A DNA stretch of 64,000 nt from the NCBI RefSeq assembly GCF_000014425.1, contig NC_008530.1, positions 1-64,000 of the forward strand, given 5' to 3'. Origin of the DNA: Lactobacillus gasseri ATCC 33323 = JCM 1131. Its GTDB lineage: Bacteria > Bacillota > Bacilli > Lactobacillales > Lactobacillaceae. Below, in pieces: positions 1 to 10,150 of this stretch (positions within the stretch are counted from its first letter, which is position 1; each line of letters begins with the position of its first letter). The translations under genes were made by a program, and so were the position numbers. Below the pieces are notes generated by a model. The model saw nothing but the letters and a program-made list of their open reading frames with translations. It was not told where the DNA came from and ran no database searches.

Positions 1-131
1 TTTCTATTATCTTTTTTCCACAAACTTGTGAATTTGTTAGTTATTTTTGTTCCTTGTGGAAAACTTTAAAAATTCATGCTAAACTTATTTTGACTTAATC
101 TGTGGATAATACAGTACTTGGAGGAATTTTT
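1..131. promoter_or_regulatory. dnaA upstream DnaA-box cluster
   Basis: A perfect DnaA box (TTATCCACA, minus strand) lies at 101-109. One-mismatch boxes lie at 14-22 (TTTTCCACA) and 55-63 (reverse strand). They sit just before dnaA, as in bipartite origins and autoregulated dnaA promoters. The ribosome-binding site GGAGGA at 120-125 serves the TTG start at 132. The window opens here, so sequence further upstream is not visible. Confidence 0.75.
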
Positions 132-1496
132 TTGTTTGATTTAGATAAATTTTGGCAATTTTTCAATGCTGAGATGAAAAAAAGCTACAGCACCGTTGCC
201 TATAACGCTTGGTTTAAAAATACTAAACCTATTTCCTTTAATAAAAAGACAAAAGAAATGATAATTGCTGTTGAATCTCCAGTTGCAAAAGGGTATTGGG
301 AAAAGAACTTGGCTTCTCAACTGATTCAAGAGGCGTATGCTTATGCAGACATGGAAATTCAACCAAAATTCGAAGTGGCAGGTAAAGAAGGACCTGAACG
401 TCTAGTTACGCCAAAACCAAGAATTAAAACTAATCAAGAAATATTAGAGGATCGCCGTGACGAATTTGCTCAAGATCTTCAATTAAACAGTAAGTACACT
501 TTTGATACCTTTGTTCAGGGTGAAGGAAATAAGCTAGCAGCCGGAGCCGCTTTAGCAGTTGCCGATAACCCAGGAAGTTTTTATAATCCTTTATTTATCT
601 TTGGTGGTGTGGGTTTAGGTAAGACGCACTTAATGCAAGCTATCGGCCATCAAATGCTAGCCGAAAAACCCCATGCAAAAGTGGTCTACATTCAAAGTGA
701 GACTTTTGTAAATGACTTTATTAATTCGATAAAAAACAAAACTCAAGCTGAATTTCGTAATAAATATCGAAATTGTGATCTGCTATTAGTAGATGATATT
801 CAATTCTTCTCTAAAAAAGAGGGGATTCAAGAGGAGTTTTTCCATACTTTTGAAACTCTTTATAATGATCAAAAACAGATTGTTATGACTAGTGATCGTC
901 TGCCAACTGAAATTCCTGAATTATCAGAACGATTGGTTTCTCGATTCGCCTGGGGCTTACAAGTTGAAATTACGCCACCTGATTTAGAAACTAGAATTGC
1001 AATTTTACGTAAAAAAGCTGAAACAGATGGTTTGGCAATTGATGACAGTACCCTTGACTATATTGCTTCGCAAGTTGATACCAATATTCGAGAACTCGAA
1101 GGCGCTTTAGTTAAAGTTCAAGCCCATGCAACAATTGAACGTGAAGATATTAACGTTGATTTAGCAAAAGAAGCTTTAGCAGACCTAAAACTTGTTCAAA
1201 AAAATAGAGGACTTCAAATCTCAAAAATCCAAGAAGTTGTCGCAAATTACTTTCAAACTTCAACTACAGAACTAAAGGGAAAGAAACGGGTAAAACAAAT
1301 TGTTGTCCCGCGGCAAATTGCGATGTATTTGTCACGTGAGTTAACAGATTCCAGCTTACCTAAAATTGGACAAGAGTTTGGTGGCAAAGATCATACCACG
1401 GTTATGCATGCCTGCGATAAAATTTCTCGTGCCTTAAAAACCGATGCCGAAATTAAAGCAGCTGTGTATGATTTAAAAGCAATGCTTGAACACTAA
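132..1496 (+). CDS. dnaA: Chromosomal replication initiator DnaA
   Basis: DnaA binds DnaA boxes at oriC and melts the origin. This 454-residue protein has an N-terminal DnaB-interaction domain (FDLDKFWQFF), the AAA+ core with Walker A GGVGLGKTH and Walker B LLLVDDIQFF, and the C-terminal DNA-binding domain with the signature GGKDHTTVMHACDKI. The frame is open from a GTG at 102. The TTG at 132 is preferred because GGAGGA lies six bases upstream, the product then begins at the conserved FDLDKFW, and the GTG overlaps a perfect DnaA box. Downstream comes oriC and dnaN, the standard arrangement. DnaA boxes upstream suggest autoregulation (inference). Confidence 0.97.
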   Translation: MFDLDKFWQFFNAEMKKSYSTVAYNAWFKNTKPISFNKKTKEMIIAVESPVAKGYWEKNLASQLIQEAYAYADMEIQPKFEVAGKEGPERLVTPKPRIKTNQEILEDRRDEFAQDLQLNSKYTFDTFVQGEGNKLAAGAALAVADNPGSFYNPLFIFGGVGLGKTHLMQAIGHQMLAEKPHAKVVYIQSETFVNDFINSIKNKTQAEFRNKYRNCDLLLVDDIQFFSKKEGIQEEFFHTFETLYNDQKQIVMTSDRLPTEIPELSERLVSRFAWGLQVEITPPDLETRIAILRKKAETDGLAIDDSTLDYIASQVDTNIRELEGALVKVQAHATIEREDINVDLAKEALADLKLVQKNRGLQISKIQEVVANYFQTSTTELKGKKRVKQIVVPRQIAMYLSRELTDSSLPKIGQEFGGKDHTTVMHACDKISRALKTDAEIKAAVYDLKAMLEH

Positions 1497-1680
1497 AAGT
1501 TAATAACATGTGGATAAGTTCTTCTTTTGTCCACATCCATTAAACAGACAAAAGTCCGTTTTATTCAGGTGTTTGACTACTTTCCCACAGATTCCACTGG
1601 CCCTACTACTACTTCTAAGTATTTAAATATATAATTAAATAAATAAGACAAAGTACATATAACTTCACAGGAGGTAAACG
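1497..1680. other. oriC: Origin of replication oriC (dnaA-dnaN intergenic)
   Basis: A perfect DnaA box lies at 1509-1517 (minus strand), a one-mismatch box at 1527-1535 (TTGTCCACA) and a two-mismatch box at 1581-1589. A GC cluster (CTGGCCC, 1597-1603) is followed by TAC/TTC trinucleotides at about 1604-1617, then a very AT-rich stretch at 1618-1650. Boxes, GC cluster, trinucleotides, then AT-rich DNA is the order of the Bacillus subtilis basal unwinding system, in which DnaA loads on DnaA-trios. The RBS of dnaN (AGGAGG) closes the region. Confidence 0.88.
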
Positions 1681-2811
1681 ATGCAGTTTACAATTAATCG
1701 TAATTTATTCCTCGAAAACCTAAATAATGTAATGCGTGCAATTTCTTCACGTGCAACTATTCCAATTTTAAGTGGTATAAAACTTAACCTTACTGATGAG
1801 ATGCTAACTTTAACCGGTAGTGACACTGACATTTCGATCGAAATTCAGATTCCTGTAAACGATGATCTAGTTGTTCAATCTACAGGTTCGATTGTTTTAC
1901 CTGCACGCTTTTTTAGTGAGATCGTTAAAAAATTACCTGGTAAAGACTTTTCATTTGAAGTAAGAGAAAGCTTCCAGACTAAAATTGTTTCTGAAAATAC
2001 TGAATTTATGATCAATGGCTTGGATGCAAATAACTATCCTCATCTACCAGAAATTTCTACTGATGCCTCATTTAAGATTTCAGGTAAAACTTTTAGAGAA
2101 ATTATTAATGAAACTGTTTTTGCTGTTGCTACTCAAGAAAGTCGTCCTACTTTAACAGGTGTTAATTTCATTTTTAATAACTCATCAATTAAGGCAGTTG
2201 CTACCGACAGTCACCGTTTATCACAGCGTCAAATTTCTTTAGAAAACGGCCCACAAACTAGTACTGACTTAATAATTCCAGGAAAGAGTTTAGTAGAATT
2301 AGCTAGAATTATTGGTGAAAACGATCCTGAAATTACAGTAAATCCAGGTGAGAACCAAGTTTTATTTGAAGTCGGAAATATTGCATTCTATTCCCGTTTG
2401 CTTGATGGTCAATATCCAGATACTGATCGTTTAATTCCAACTGAATCTACTACTTCTGTTGAATTTGAACTGCCAGTTTTAGCTAGGTCTCTAGAACGTG
2501 CAAGTCTTCTTACGCATGAAAGTCGAAATAACGTAGTAAAAATGACTCTTGATGTTCAAAATCAATTAGTTAAGCTTCAAGGTGATTCTCCAGAGATAGG
2601 TAATGTGGAAGAAGAAATTAGTTTTAAGAAGCTTGAAGGCGAAGGTTTGACAATTTCATTTAACCCTGACTATTTAAGAGAGGCTTTGCGCGCATCAATT
2701 ACTGATTCCATTATTATGAACTTTACGCAGCCATTGAGACCATTTACAGTTGTACCTGCAAAGCAGGATGTCAACTTTACGCAACTGATTACTCCAGTGA
2801 GAACATTTTAA
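1681..2811 (+). CDS. dnaN: DNA polymerase III sliding clamp (beta subunit)
   Basis: The beta clamp encircles DNA and tethers polymerase and other replication proteins. The product is 376 residues, normal for the family, begins MQFTINRNLFLENLNNVMRA and ends LITPVRTF, a typical clamp C-terminus. The SD sequence AGGAGG lies about eight bases before the ATG. The gene sits directly after oriC and has its own terminator at 2821-2850, so it is probably separated from the following yaaA-recF-gyr unit. Nothing unusual is visible. Confidence 0.98.
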   Translation: MQFTINRNLFLENLNNVMRAISSRATIPILSGIKLNLTDEMLTLTGSDTDISIEIQIPVNDDLVVQSTGSIVLPARFFSEIVKKLPGKDFSFEVRESFQTKIVSENTEFMINGLDANNYPHLPEISTDASFKISGKTFREIINETVFAVATQESRPTLTGVNFIFNNSSIKAVATDSHRLSQRQISLENGPQTSTDLIIPGKSLVELARIIGENDPEITVNPGENQVLFEVGNIAFYSRLLDGQYPDTDRLIPTESTTSVEFELPVLARSLERASLLTHESRNNVVKMTLDVQNQLVKLQGDSPEIGNVEEEISFKKLEGEGLTISFNPDYLREALRASITDSIIMNFTQPLRPFTVVPAKQDVNFTQLITPVRTF

Positions 2812-2820
2812 ATGCCTGAA

Positions 2821-2850
2821 AAAGAGCTACTTTGGTAGCTCTTTTTTTCT
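2821..2850 (+). terminator. Intrinsic terminator after dnaN
   Basis: A ten-base-pair perfect stem (AAAGAGCTAC/GTAGCTCTTT, loop TTTG) is followed by a T run. Confidence 0.92.
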
Positions 2851-2963
2851 TGTTGTACTTAAAAGCTAAATTTAGCCTGATTAAACGAATTTTTCTCTAG
2901 TTAAGTATAGTCATATTAAATTAGGAGAAAATGGCTTAAAAAAGGCTATAATGCCTCATAAAA

Positions 2964-2992
2964 TTGAATTTCACATAAAAAAACGGTATAAT
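2964..2992 (+). promoter_or_regulatory. Probable promoter of yaaA-recF-gyrB-gyrA
   Basis: A -35 TTGAAT (2964-2969) and -10 TATAAT (2987-2992) are separated by 17 bases, about 30 bases before yaaA. A second TATAAT lies at 2946-2951. Confidence 0.6.
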
Positions 2993-3022
2993 AACCAGGT
3001 ATGACAAGGTAAATGGGGTGAT

Positions 3023-3238
3023 ATTATCAAAAAATTCACAATTAAGGGAGAATATATTACGCTTACTCAATTTTTAAAAGAAGAAAGCGTGATTTCTTCT
3101 GGTGGTCAAGCTAAATGGTATCTAAAAGAAAATCCTGTTAAGTTAAATGGCGAACTTGAAGATCGTCGCGGAAAGAAAATACATGCAGGCGATGTATTGA
3201 ACTTAGCTGGAGAAGAGTATGAATTTGTTTCAGAGTAG
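3023..3238 (+). CDS. yaaA: S4-domain RNA-binding protein YaaA (RlbA-like)
   Basis: A 71-residue S4-like protein found between dnaN and recF in most Firmicutes. The core (ITLTQFLKEESVISSGG, AKWYL, GRK-type basic segment, GDVLNL) aligns with B. subtilis YaaA. No ATG, GTG or TTG lies in frame between the upstream stop at 3002 and the conserved start of the fold. The candidates are ATT at 3023 and ATC at 3026, both placed after GGGGTGAT (3015-3022), which matches the extended anti-SD. An in-frame GTG at 3089 lies inside the conserved region and is too late. Three bases separate its stop from recF, so translational coupling is likely. Its molecular role here is not certain. Confidence 0.85.
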   Translation: MIKKFTIKGEYITLTQFLKEESVISSGGQAKWYLKENPVKLNGELEDRRGKKIHAGDVLNLAGEEYEFVSE

Positions 3239-3241
3239 CCA

Positions 3242-4366
3242 ATGTATCTCGCAAACTTTGAATTGAAAGACTTTAGGAATTTTAAAGAATTAAAAACAGA
3301 TTTTGATCCTCATGTAAATATTTTTATTGGTCCGAATGCCCAAGGAAAAACTAATTTACTTGAGGCAATTTATTTTTTAGCCCTAACACGATCCCATCGA
3401 ACTAATAGCGATAAAGAATTAATTCGCTTTGGCAGTAAATTTGCCGGTTTACAAGGTCGAGTTCATAAAAGCCAACTGCAAGTAGAGCTTAAATTACGTT
3501 TAACAGCTAATGGAAAAAAGGCTTGGGTAAATCGCTTGGAGCAAAAGAAGCTTTCTGCTTATGTTGGGCAAATGAATGCAATTTTGTTTTCTCCAGAAGA
3601 TTTAGCCCTAGTTAAGGGAGCACCATCTGTTAGACGGAGATTTATGGATTTAGAGTTTGGGCAGATTAATTCAGAATATCTATATTTTTCAAGTCAGTAT
3701 CGTCAGGTACTGCAACAGAGAAACAATTATTTAAAGCAACTAAGCATCAAAAAAGCAAATGATCAAGTTTTTTTAGATGTCTTATCTGATCAGCTGGCAG
3801 GAATTGCAGCAGAGATAATATCGCGAAGAATAAAATACATCAAAAAACTCAATTCCTACGCTAAAGCTGCTCATAGCGAGATTAGTGGTCAAGCTGAAAA
3901 ATTGCAGATTTTTTACCGTCCATCAGTTAAGGAAATTATCCCAGAGGATAATGTAGAGACCATTTATCGAAAAGTTATTACTAGTTATAAGAAAAATCGT
4001 CCTAATGAAATTCGAAAGGGCACTACTCTAAGTGGCCCGCATCGAGATGACTTGGAGTTTTTAATTAATGAAAAAAATGCCCATGATTTTGCATCTCAAG
4101 GACAGCAACGGACGATTTCTCTAAGCGTCAAGTTAGCCGAGATTCAATTAGTACATGAATTGACGCAAGAATATCCAATTCTGTTATTAGATGATGTGAT
4201 GAGTGAGTTAGATCATCGAAGACAGAGCCGTTTATTGAACTATATTCATGGCAAAACGCAAACATTTATAACAACGACAGATTTAGAAGGTATTTCTTGG
4301 GAAATCGTGAAGGAACCTAAGGTTTATCACATTTCTGCTGGAACGATCAGTGCAAAGGAGAGTTAA
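3242..4366 (+). CDS. recF: DNA replication and repair protein RecF
   Basis: RecF is an SMC-like ATPase that binds gapped DNA and helps RecO/RecR load RecA. The 374-residue product shows Walker [10 protein letters not shown] near residue 30, the ABC signature region [16 protein letters not shown] and Walker [13 protein letters not shown] near the C-terminus. No strong SD is seen, and the ATG is three bases after the yaaA stop, which points to coupled translation. The recF stop TAA directly abuts the gyrB ATG. Confidence 0.97.
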   Translation: MYLANFELKDFRNFKELKTDFDPHVNIFIGPNAQGKTNLLEAIYFLALTRSHRTNSDKELIRFGSKFAGLQGRVHKSQLQVELKLRLTANGKKAWVNRLEQKKLSAYVGQMNAILFSPEDLALVKGAPSVRRRFMDLEFGQINSEYLYFSSQYRQVLQQRNNYLKQLSIKKANDQVFLDVLSDQLAGIAAEIISRRIKYIKKLNSYAKAAHSEISGQAEKLQIFYRPSVKEIIPEDNVETIYRKVITSYKKNRPNEIRKGTTLSGPHRDDLEFLINEKNAHDFASQGQQRTISLSVKLAEIQLVHELTQEYPILLLDDVMSELDHRRQSRLLNYIHGKTQTFITTTDLEGISWEIVKEPKVYHISAGTISAKES

Positions 4367-6334
4367 ATGGCAGAAGATAAGAGCAAGGCAGCATTAAATA
4401 AAGCTAAAGACTTTGAAAAACGTGCTGATACTTACAACGCAAGTCAAATTCAAGTTTTAGGTGGACTTGAAGCAGTTAGAAAACGCCCAGGTATGTATAT
4501 TGGCTCAACTAGTAGCCAAGGTTTACACCACCTTGTTTGGGAAATTATTGATAATAGTATTGATGAACGATTAGCTGGTTTTGCAACCAAAATTGAAATT
4601 ACTGTTAATGAAGATGGCAGTGTAACCGTTCAAGACGATGGACGTGGTATCCCTGTCGATATTCAAGCAAAAACCGGTCGTCCAGCCTTAGAAACTGTAT
4701 TTACTGTTTTGCATGCCGGTGGTAAATTCGGCGGTGGCGGATACAAGGTATCTGGTGGTCTTCACGGTGTTGGTGCTTCTGTAGTAAATGCTCTTTCAAC
4801 TAAGCTTGATGTTACAGTTATGAGAGATGGAAAGAAGTATGCAATTTCCTTTGATCATGGCCGTGTCGTAGGAGAAATGAAACAAATTGGAACAGTTCCT
4901 CTTGAAGAACATGGAACAATTGTTCATTTTTACCCTGATCCAGATATTTTTACTGAAACTACAACTTTTGACGACAAAATCTTAAAGAACAGAATTCGTG
5001 AACTTGCTTTCTTAAACAAAGGCTTAAAGTTGACCTTTACTGATAAACGTAAAGAAAGTGCTGAAACTGATGTCTACCACTTTGAGGGCGGTATCAAGGA
5101 ATACGTTGCCTTTTTAAATAAGGGCCAAGAAGTCCTATTTGATGAACCAATTTATGTTGAAGGTAATTACGAAGGAATTGATGTTGAAGTTGCCTTGCAA
5201 TATACCAATGGTTATAAGACAACTTTAATGACTTTTGCTAACAACATTCACACCTACGAAGGCGGAATGCACGAAGCTGGATTTAAGACAGCTTTAACTC
5301 GTGTAGTTAATGATTATGCTCATAAGGCTAAGATCCTAAAGGACAAGGACGATAACTTATCTGGTGAGGATATTCGTGAAGGAATTACAGCTGTTGTTTC
5401 TGTTAAGCACCCTAACCCTCAATTCGAAGGTCAGACGAAGACAAAATTAGGAAACTCTGATGCAAGAACTGCAGTGGATCGGGCATTTTCAGAAACATTT
5501 AGCCGCTTCTTAATGGAAAATCCTTCTGTTGGTCGTAAGATTGTTGAAAAGGGTCAACTTGCTGAAAGAGCGAGAACTGCTGCTAAACGAGCTCGTGAAG
5601 TTACACGTAAGAAGTCAGGTCTTGAAATTGCTAACTTGCCAGGAAAATTAGCCGACAACACTAGTAATGATCCAAGTATTTCTGAATTATTCATTGTCGA
5701 GGGTAACTCAGCCGGTGGATCAGCAAAACAAGGACGTTCACGTTTAACTCAGGCTATTTTGCCAATTAGAGGTAAAATTTTGAACGTTGAAAAGGCTTCA
5801 ATGGATCGAATTCTTGCAAATCAAGAAATTAGATCGCTCTTTACAGCTTTAGGTACTGGATTTGGTGCTGATTTTGACGTGTCAAAAGCAAGATATCACA
5901 AGTTAATTATTATGACAGATGCCGATGTTGACGGTGCTCACATTAGAACTTTGCTTTTGACTCTCTTCTACAATTACATGCGTCCAATGATTGAAAAAGG
6001 CTATGTTTATATCGCTCGTCCACCTCTATACCAAGTTCGTCAAGGTAAGATAGAGAAGTATTTAGATACAGATGAAGAGTTACATGATTATCTAGGTACG
6101 CTTCAGCCAAGCCCTAAGCCGGTTGTTCAACGTTATAAGGGACTAGGAGAAATGGATCCAGAACAGCTATGGGAAACGACTATGAACCCAGAAAATCGTC
6201 GTTTAGATAGAGTAAGTCCTGAATACGCTGAAGACGCTGATAAGGTCTTTGATCTTTTGATGGGGAATGAAGTAGGTCCAAGACGAGAATTTATTGAAAA
6301 GAACGCTAAATACGTTGAGAATTTAGATGCTTAG
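4367..6334 (+). CDS. gyrB: DNA gyrase subunit B
   Basis: GyrB provides the ATPase and TOPRIM parts of gyrase. The 655-residue product has the GHKL motifs ([29 protein letters not shown]) and the TOPRIM motifs ([24 protein letters not shown]), ending with the tail [19 protein letters not shown]. The ATG follows the recF stop with no gap, and AAAGGAGAG within the recF end is its SD. Oddity: the residue after VEG is Asn (codon AAC), where the common sequence is Asp (E. coli D426, a position where D426N gives quinolone resistance). The catalytic Glu and the DxD are intact. Confidence 0.98.
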   Translation: MAEDKSKAALNKAKDFEKRADTYNASQIQVLGGLEAVRKRPGMYIGSTSSQGLHHLVWEIIDNSIDERLAGFATKIEITVNEDGSVTVQDDGRGIPVDIQAKTGRPALETVFTVLHAGGKFGGGGYKVSGGLHGVGASVVNALSTKLDVTVMRDGKKYAISFDHGRVVGEMKQIGTVPLEEHGTIVHFYPDPDIFTETTTFDDKILKNRIRELAFLNKGLKLTFTDKRKESAETDVYHFEGGIKEYVAFLNKGQEVLFDEPIYVEGNYEGIDVEVALQYTNGYKTTLMTFANNIHTYEGGMHEAGFKTALTRVVNDYAHKAKILKDKDDNLSGEDIREGITAVVSVKHPNPQFEGQTKTKLGNSDARTAVDRAFSETFSRFLMENPSVGRKIVEKGQLAERARTAAKRAREVTRKKSGLEIANLPGKLADNTSNDPSISELFIVEGNSAGGSAKQGRSRLTQAILPIRGKILNVEKASMDRILANQEIRSLFTALGTGFGADFDVSKARYHKLIIMTDADVDGAHIRTLLLTLFYNYMRPMIEKGYVYIARPPLYQVRQGKIEKYLDTDEELHDYLGTLQPSPKPVVQRYKGLGEMDPEQLWETTMNPENRRLDRVSPEYAEDADKVFDLLMGNEVGPRREFIEKNAKYVENLDA

Positions 6335-6344
6335 GAGGCTTTAG

Positions 6345-8834
6345 ATGGCTAACGAAAATCAACCTCAAGATCACAGAATACGTAATGTTGATTTGACCCA
6401 TACGATGCGTAGCTCTTTCTTAGATTATGCTATGTCAGTTATTGTGGCTCGTGCCTTACCTGACGTTCGGGATGGTCTAAAGCCTGTACAACGTCGTATT
6501 CTTTACGGAATGCATGAACTAGGAGTTACACCAGATAAACAGTACAAAAAGAGTGCCAGAATTGTTGGAGAAGTTATGGGTAAGTTTCACCCACATGGTG
6601 ACTCCTCAATTTACTTAGCTATGGCTCACATGGCTCAAGACTTTTCATATCGTTATATGCTAGTTGATGGACACGGAAACTTTGGTTCTGTCGATGGGGA
6701 TGAACCAGCCGCAATGCGTTATACCGAGGCAAAAATGAGCAAAATTGCGGTTGAAATGCTTCGCGATATCAATAAAGAAACGATTGACTGGCAACGTAAC
6801 TATGATGATACGGAAAATGAGCCGGTAGTTTTACCTGCCAGAATTCCTAACTTACTTGTAAATGGTGCTAGCGGTATTGCTGTTGGTATGACGACTAATA
6901 TTCCACCACATAATTTGGCGGAAGTAATTAGTGGGATCCATATGTTGATGGATAATCCAGATGTTACTACCAAAGACTTAATGAAGGTCATTCCTGGTCC
7001 TGATTTTCCAACTGGCGGTATTGTAATGGGACGTGGCGGCATTTACCGCGCATATGAAACAGGTAAAGGTAATATCGTTGTTCGTGCAAAGACTAATATC
7101 GAAACAGAAAAGAATGGCCGTGAACGAATCGTAGTTAGTGAATTACCATACTTAGTAAATAAGGCTGAATTAGTTAAGAAAATTGCAGATTTAGCTCGTG
7201 AAAAAATAATTGATGGTATTACTGGAGTTCGTGATGAATCAGACCAGACTGGTATGAGAATTACGATTGATATTCGCCGGGATGCAAGTGCTAGCGTGGT
7301 TTTGAATAACTTATTTAAAGAAACCCAAATGCAGGCAAACTTCGGTATGAATATGGTTGCGATTGTTAACGGCGCTCCACACTTCTTAACTTTGAAGCAA
7401 ATGCTTGAATACTATCTTCACCATCAAGAAGATGTTATTACTCGCAGAACTAAGTTTGAATTAAAGAAGGCTGAAGCTAGAGCACATATTTTAGCTGGAT
7501 TGAGAATTGCGCTAGATCATATTGATGAAATCATTAAGATTATTCGTGGATCCCAAAATAGCGATATTGCTAAAGCACAATTGATTCAAAACTTTGGCTT
7601 AGATGATCGTCAATCTCAAGCTATTTTGGATATGCGTCTGGTTCGTTTAACAGGTTTAGAGCGAGACAAGATTGAAGCTGAATATCAAGATTTACAAGCA
7701 AAAATTGCAGATTACAAAGATATTCTCGCTAAGCCAGAACGAATCGATGAAATTATCTACAATGAATTGCTTGATATTCAAAAGCGTTTTGGTGATGATA
7801 GACGAACTAAGATTGCGGAAGGCGAAGCAGTTTCAATTGAAGATGAAGATTTAATTGAACAAAAAGATGTATTGCTAACTCTCACTCACAATGGCTACAT
7901 TAAGCGGATGCCAGCTGATGAATTTAAAGTACAAAACCGTGGTGGACGCGGAATAAAGGGAATGGGAGTACAAGATGATGACTTTATCAATCACTTGATC
8001 TTCTCAAGTACCCATGACTTTTTGTTATTCTTTACTAACTTAGGTAAGGTTTACTCAAAGAAGGCTTATGAAATTCCAGAATTTGGTAGAAACGCTAAAG
8101 GATTGCCAATCGTTAACTTGCTAGAGCTCGATAAGGGTGAAAAGATTCAAGCGGTAATTAATGTTCCGGAAGGCGCAGATGATAACTATCTCTTCTTTGT
8201 TACTAAGATGGGAACAGTCAAGAGAACAAAAGTTAGTGAATTTCAAAATATCCGTCGTAGTGGTTTGATTGCCTTGACTCTTCGCGATGGGGATGAGTTA
8301 AATAACGTTTTAACTACTGATGGTAAGCAAAATATCCTTATTGGAACTCATTTAGGCTATGCGGTTACCTTTAATGAAAATGATGTTCGCTCAATGGGTA
8401 GAACTGCAGCAGGTGTACGCGGAATTAATCTAAGAGACAACGATTACGTAGTCGGATCTGATATTTTAGAACCTGATTCAGAAGTATTAGTAATTTCTGA
8501 AAAAGGATACGGAAAGCGGACCGCAGCTTCTGAATATCCAGTTAAGGGACGTGGTGGTAAAGGAATTAAAACTGCCAACATTACTGAAAAGAATGGTCCT
8601 TTAGCAGGTGTAACAGTAGTTAATGGTGATGAAGATATCATGTTAATCACTAGTGCTGGCGTTATGATTCGTTTTGACGTTGATGACGTTTCTCAAACTG
8701 GTCGAGCTACTTTAGGTGTACGTTTAATCAAGGTTGATGATGGTGCTCAAGTTGCAAGTATTACTGCAGTACCGAAGGCTAATGATGAAGACGAAGAAGC
8801 AACTGATGAAAAAGAACCAGTAGAAGAAAATTAA
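6345..8834 (+). CDS. gyrA: DNA gyrase subunit A
   Basis: GyrA carries the DNA-cleaving tyrosine and the C-terminal wrapping domain. It is 829 residues long, with the winged-helix motif [12 protein letters not shown], the active-site region [13 protein letters not shown] (catalytic Tyr) and a C-terminal beta-pinwheel with the GyrA box-like [13 protein letters not shown] is TAGGAGGC; the gene is ten bases from gyrB. Oddity: the QRDR reads [17 protein letters not shown], so the acidic residue usually found four positions after the QRDR serine (E. coli D87) is Leu. The C-terminus is acidic (about 15 residues of D and E), as in other lactobacilli. Confidence 0.98.
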   Translation: MANENQPQDHRIRNVDLTHTMRSSFLDYAMSVIVARALPDVRDGLKPVQRRILYGMHELGVTPDKQYKKSARIVGEVMGKFHPHGDSSIYLAMAHMAQDFSYRYMLVDGHGNFGSVDGDEPAAMRYTEAKMSKIAVEMLRDINKETIDWQRNYDDTENEPVVLPARIPNLLVNGASGIAVGMTTNIPPHNLAEVISGIHMLMDNPDVTTKDLMKVIPGPDFPTGGIVMGRGGIYRAYETGKGNIVVRAKTNIETEKNGRERIVVSELPYLVNKAELVKKIADLAREKIIDGITGVRDESDQTGMRITIDIRRDASASVVLNNLFKETQMQANFGMNMVAIVNGAPHFLTLKQMLEYYLHHQEDVITRRTKFELKKAEARAHILAGLRIALDHIDEIIKIIRGSQNSDIAKAQLIQNFGLDDRQSQAILDMRLVRLTGLERDKIEAEYQDLQAKIADYKDILAKPERIDEIIYNELLDIQKRFGDDRRTKIAEGEAVSIEDEDLIEQKDVLLTLTHNGYIKRMPADEFKVQNRGGRGIKGMGVQDDDFINHLIFSSTHDFLLFFTNLGKVYSKKAYEIPEFGRNAKGLPIVNLLELDKGEKIQAVINVPEGADDNYLFFVTKMGTVKRTKVSEFQNIRRSGLIALTLRDGDELNNVLTTDGKQNILIGTHLGYAVTFNENDVRSMGRTAAGVRGINLRDNDYVVGSDILEPDSEVLVISEKGYGKRTAASEYPVKGRGGKGIKTANITEKNGPLAGVTVVNGDEDIMLITSAGVMIRFDVDDVSQTGRATLGVRLIKVDDGAQVASITAVPKANDEDEEATDEKEPVEEN

Positions 8835-8840
8835 TAAATA

Positions 8841-8919
8841 AAAAAATTACCAAATTTTTGCGTAATAATAATTGAGTAATGTAACTCAGGATCGCGTGAA
8901 AAATATTTGGTAATTTTTT
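8841..8919 (+). terminator. Extended inverted repeat / terminator after gyrA
   Basis: The left arm AAAAAATTACCAAAT (8841-8855) pairs with the right arm ATTTGGTAATTTTTT (8904-8918), followed by a T run. The 48-base interior contains a short TGAGT/ACTCA stem. This fits a branched terminator. Confidence 0.7.
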
Positions 8920-8946
8920 TGTTTCTGTGATAAAATCAAACATTGT

Positions 8947-8991
8947 GAGTAATATTATTCATTACTCCTTGTTCTTGATTTTAACAAGAAC
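8947..8991 (+). promoter_or_regulatory. Two-hairpin leader before rpsF
   Basis: Two consecutive perfect seven-base-pair hairpins lie upstream of the rpsF SD: GAGTAAT/ATTACTC (8947-8953 with 8961-8967) and GTTCTTG/CAAGAAC (8971-8977 with 8985-8991). rpsF operons in many bacteria are autoregulated through an S6:S18-binding leader. I cannot see its conserved CCG loop here, so this is only a candidate. Confidence 0.4.
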
Positions 8992-9020
8992 CATTTAGTC
9001 CAAGAGGAGGTGCAATTATT

Positions 9021-9317
9021 ATGGCAAAAACTAAGTACGAAGTTACTTACATCATCAAGCCTGATATTGACGAAGATTCAAAGAAAGCATTGATCGATCG
9101 CTTCGATAAAGTTGTTACTGACAACGGTGCTGAAGAACTTGAATCTAAAGATTGGGGTAAGAGACGTTTTGCATACGAAATTGAAAAATACCGTGAAGGT
9201 ACTTATCACATTATGACTTTCGTTGCAGAAAACTCTGAACCAGTTGATGAATTTGGTCGTCTTTCTCGTATTGATAACCAAGTTTTACGTTCAATGACTG
9301 TAAAATTAGATAAATAA
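9021..9317 (+). CDS. rpsF: 30S ribosomal protein S6
   Basis: S6 binds S18 on the platform of the 30S subunit. The 98-residue product begins [21 protein letters not shown] and has the typical [19 protein letters not shown] segment. SD is AAGAGGAGG. It is the first gene of rpsF-ssb-rpsR, a standard Firmicutes operon. Confidence 0.98.
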
Positions 9318-9350
9318 TTTGTTTTCGTGAATTAGGAAGGGGACAAAAGT

Positions 9351-9869
9351 ATGATTAATAATGTTGTACTTGTTGGCCGTTTAACACGTGATCCTGATTT
9401 ACGTACAACCGGGAGTGGAATCTCAGTTGCTACGTTTACTCTAGCTGTTGACCGTCAATACACCAATAGTCAAGGTGAACGTGGTGCTGATTTCGTCAGC
9501 TGTGTAATTTGGCGTAAAGCTGCAGAGAATTTTGCTAACTTTACTTCCAAGGGTTCACTAGTTGGTATTCAAGGTCGGATTCAAACTAGAACGTATGATG
9601 ATAAAGATGGTAAGAGAGTCTACGTGACTGAAGTCATCGTTGATAATTTCTCTTTACTAGAATCACGTCGCGACCGTGAAAATCGTCAGACTAATGGTGG
9701 TAATTTTGCTCCGCAAGGAGGAAATGCTCCAAGTACCAATAACTTTGGTGGATCAAGTGCACCAAGCACTAATAATGCTCCTGCTGGTGGAGAAAGCAAT
9801 AAACCGCAAGATCCATTTGCAGATTCAGGTAGCACTATTGATATCTCGGATGATGATCTCCCATTTTAA
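9351..9869 (+). CDS. ssb: Single-stranded DNA-binding protein SSB
   Basis: SSB coats ssDNA and recruits repair and replication partners. The 172-residue product has an N-terminal OB fold ([20 protein letters not shown], about residues 1-105), a Gly/Asn/Gln/Ser-rich flexible linker (about 110-160) and the acidic partner-binding tip DDDLPF. SD is AAGGGGA. It lies between rpsF and rpsR as expected. Confidence 0.98.
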   Translation: MINNVVLVGRLTRDPDLRTTGSGISVATFTLAVDRQYTNSQGERGADFVSCVIWRKAAENFANFTSKGSLVGIQGRIQTRTYDDKDGKRVYVTEVIVDNFSLLESRRDRENRQTNGGNFAPQGGNAPSTNNFGGSSAPSTNNAPAGGESNKPQDPFADSGSTIDISDDDLPF

Positions 9870-9893
9870 ATTTAATTAGAAAGGATCTTTGAT

Positions 9894-10127
9894 ATGGCTC
9901 AACAAAGAAGAGGTGGCCGTCGTCGTAAGGTTGACTTCATTGCAGCTAACCACATTGACTACATCGACTACAAGGATGTTGATTTGTTGAAACGTTTTAT
10001 CTCTGAAAGAGGTAAGATCTTACCACGTCGTGTCACTGGCACTAGCGCAAAGAATCAACGTAAGTTGACTGTTGCTATTAAGAGAGCTCGTGTTATGGGC
10101 TTATTGCCATTTGTCGCAGAAGACTAA
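9894..10127 (+). CDS. rpsR: 30S ribosomal protein S18
   Basis: The 77-residue S18 has a basic N-terminus ([15 protein letters not shown]) and the conserved segments [12 protein letters not shown] and [14 protein letters not shown] is AGAAAGGA, 24 bases after ssb. It is the last gene of the operon and is followed by a strong terminator. Confidence 0.98.
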   Translation: MAQQRRGGRRRKVDFIAANHIDYIDYKDVDLLKRFISERGKILPRRVTGTSAKNQRKLTVAIKRARVMGLLPFVAED

Positions 10128-10150
10128 TAAAACAGATCAAAAATAATAAA

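Noticed and set aside
102-131. GTG at 102 as the start of dnaA
   Set aside because: It overlaps a perfect DnaA box and has no SD, while TTG at 132 has GGAGGA at proper distance and gives the conserved N-terminus.
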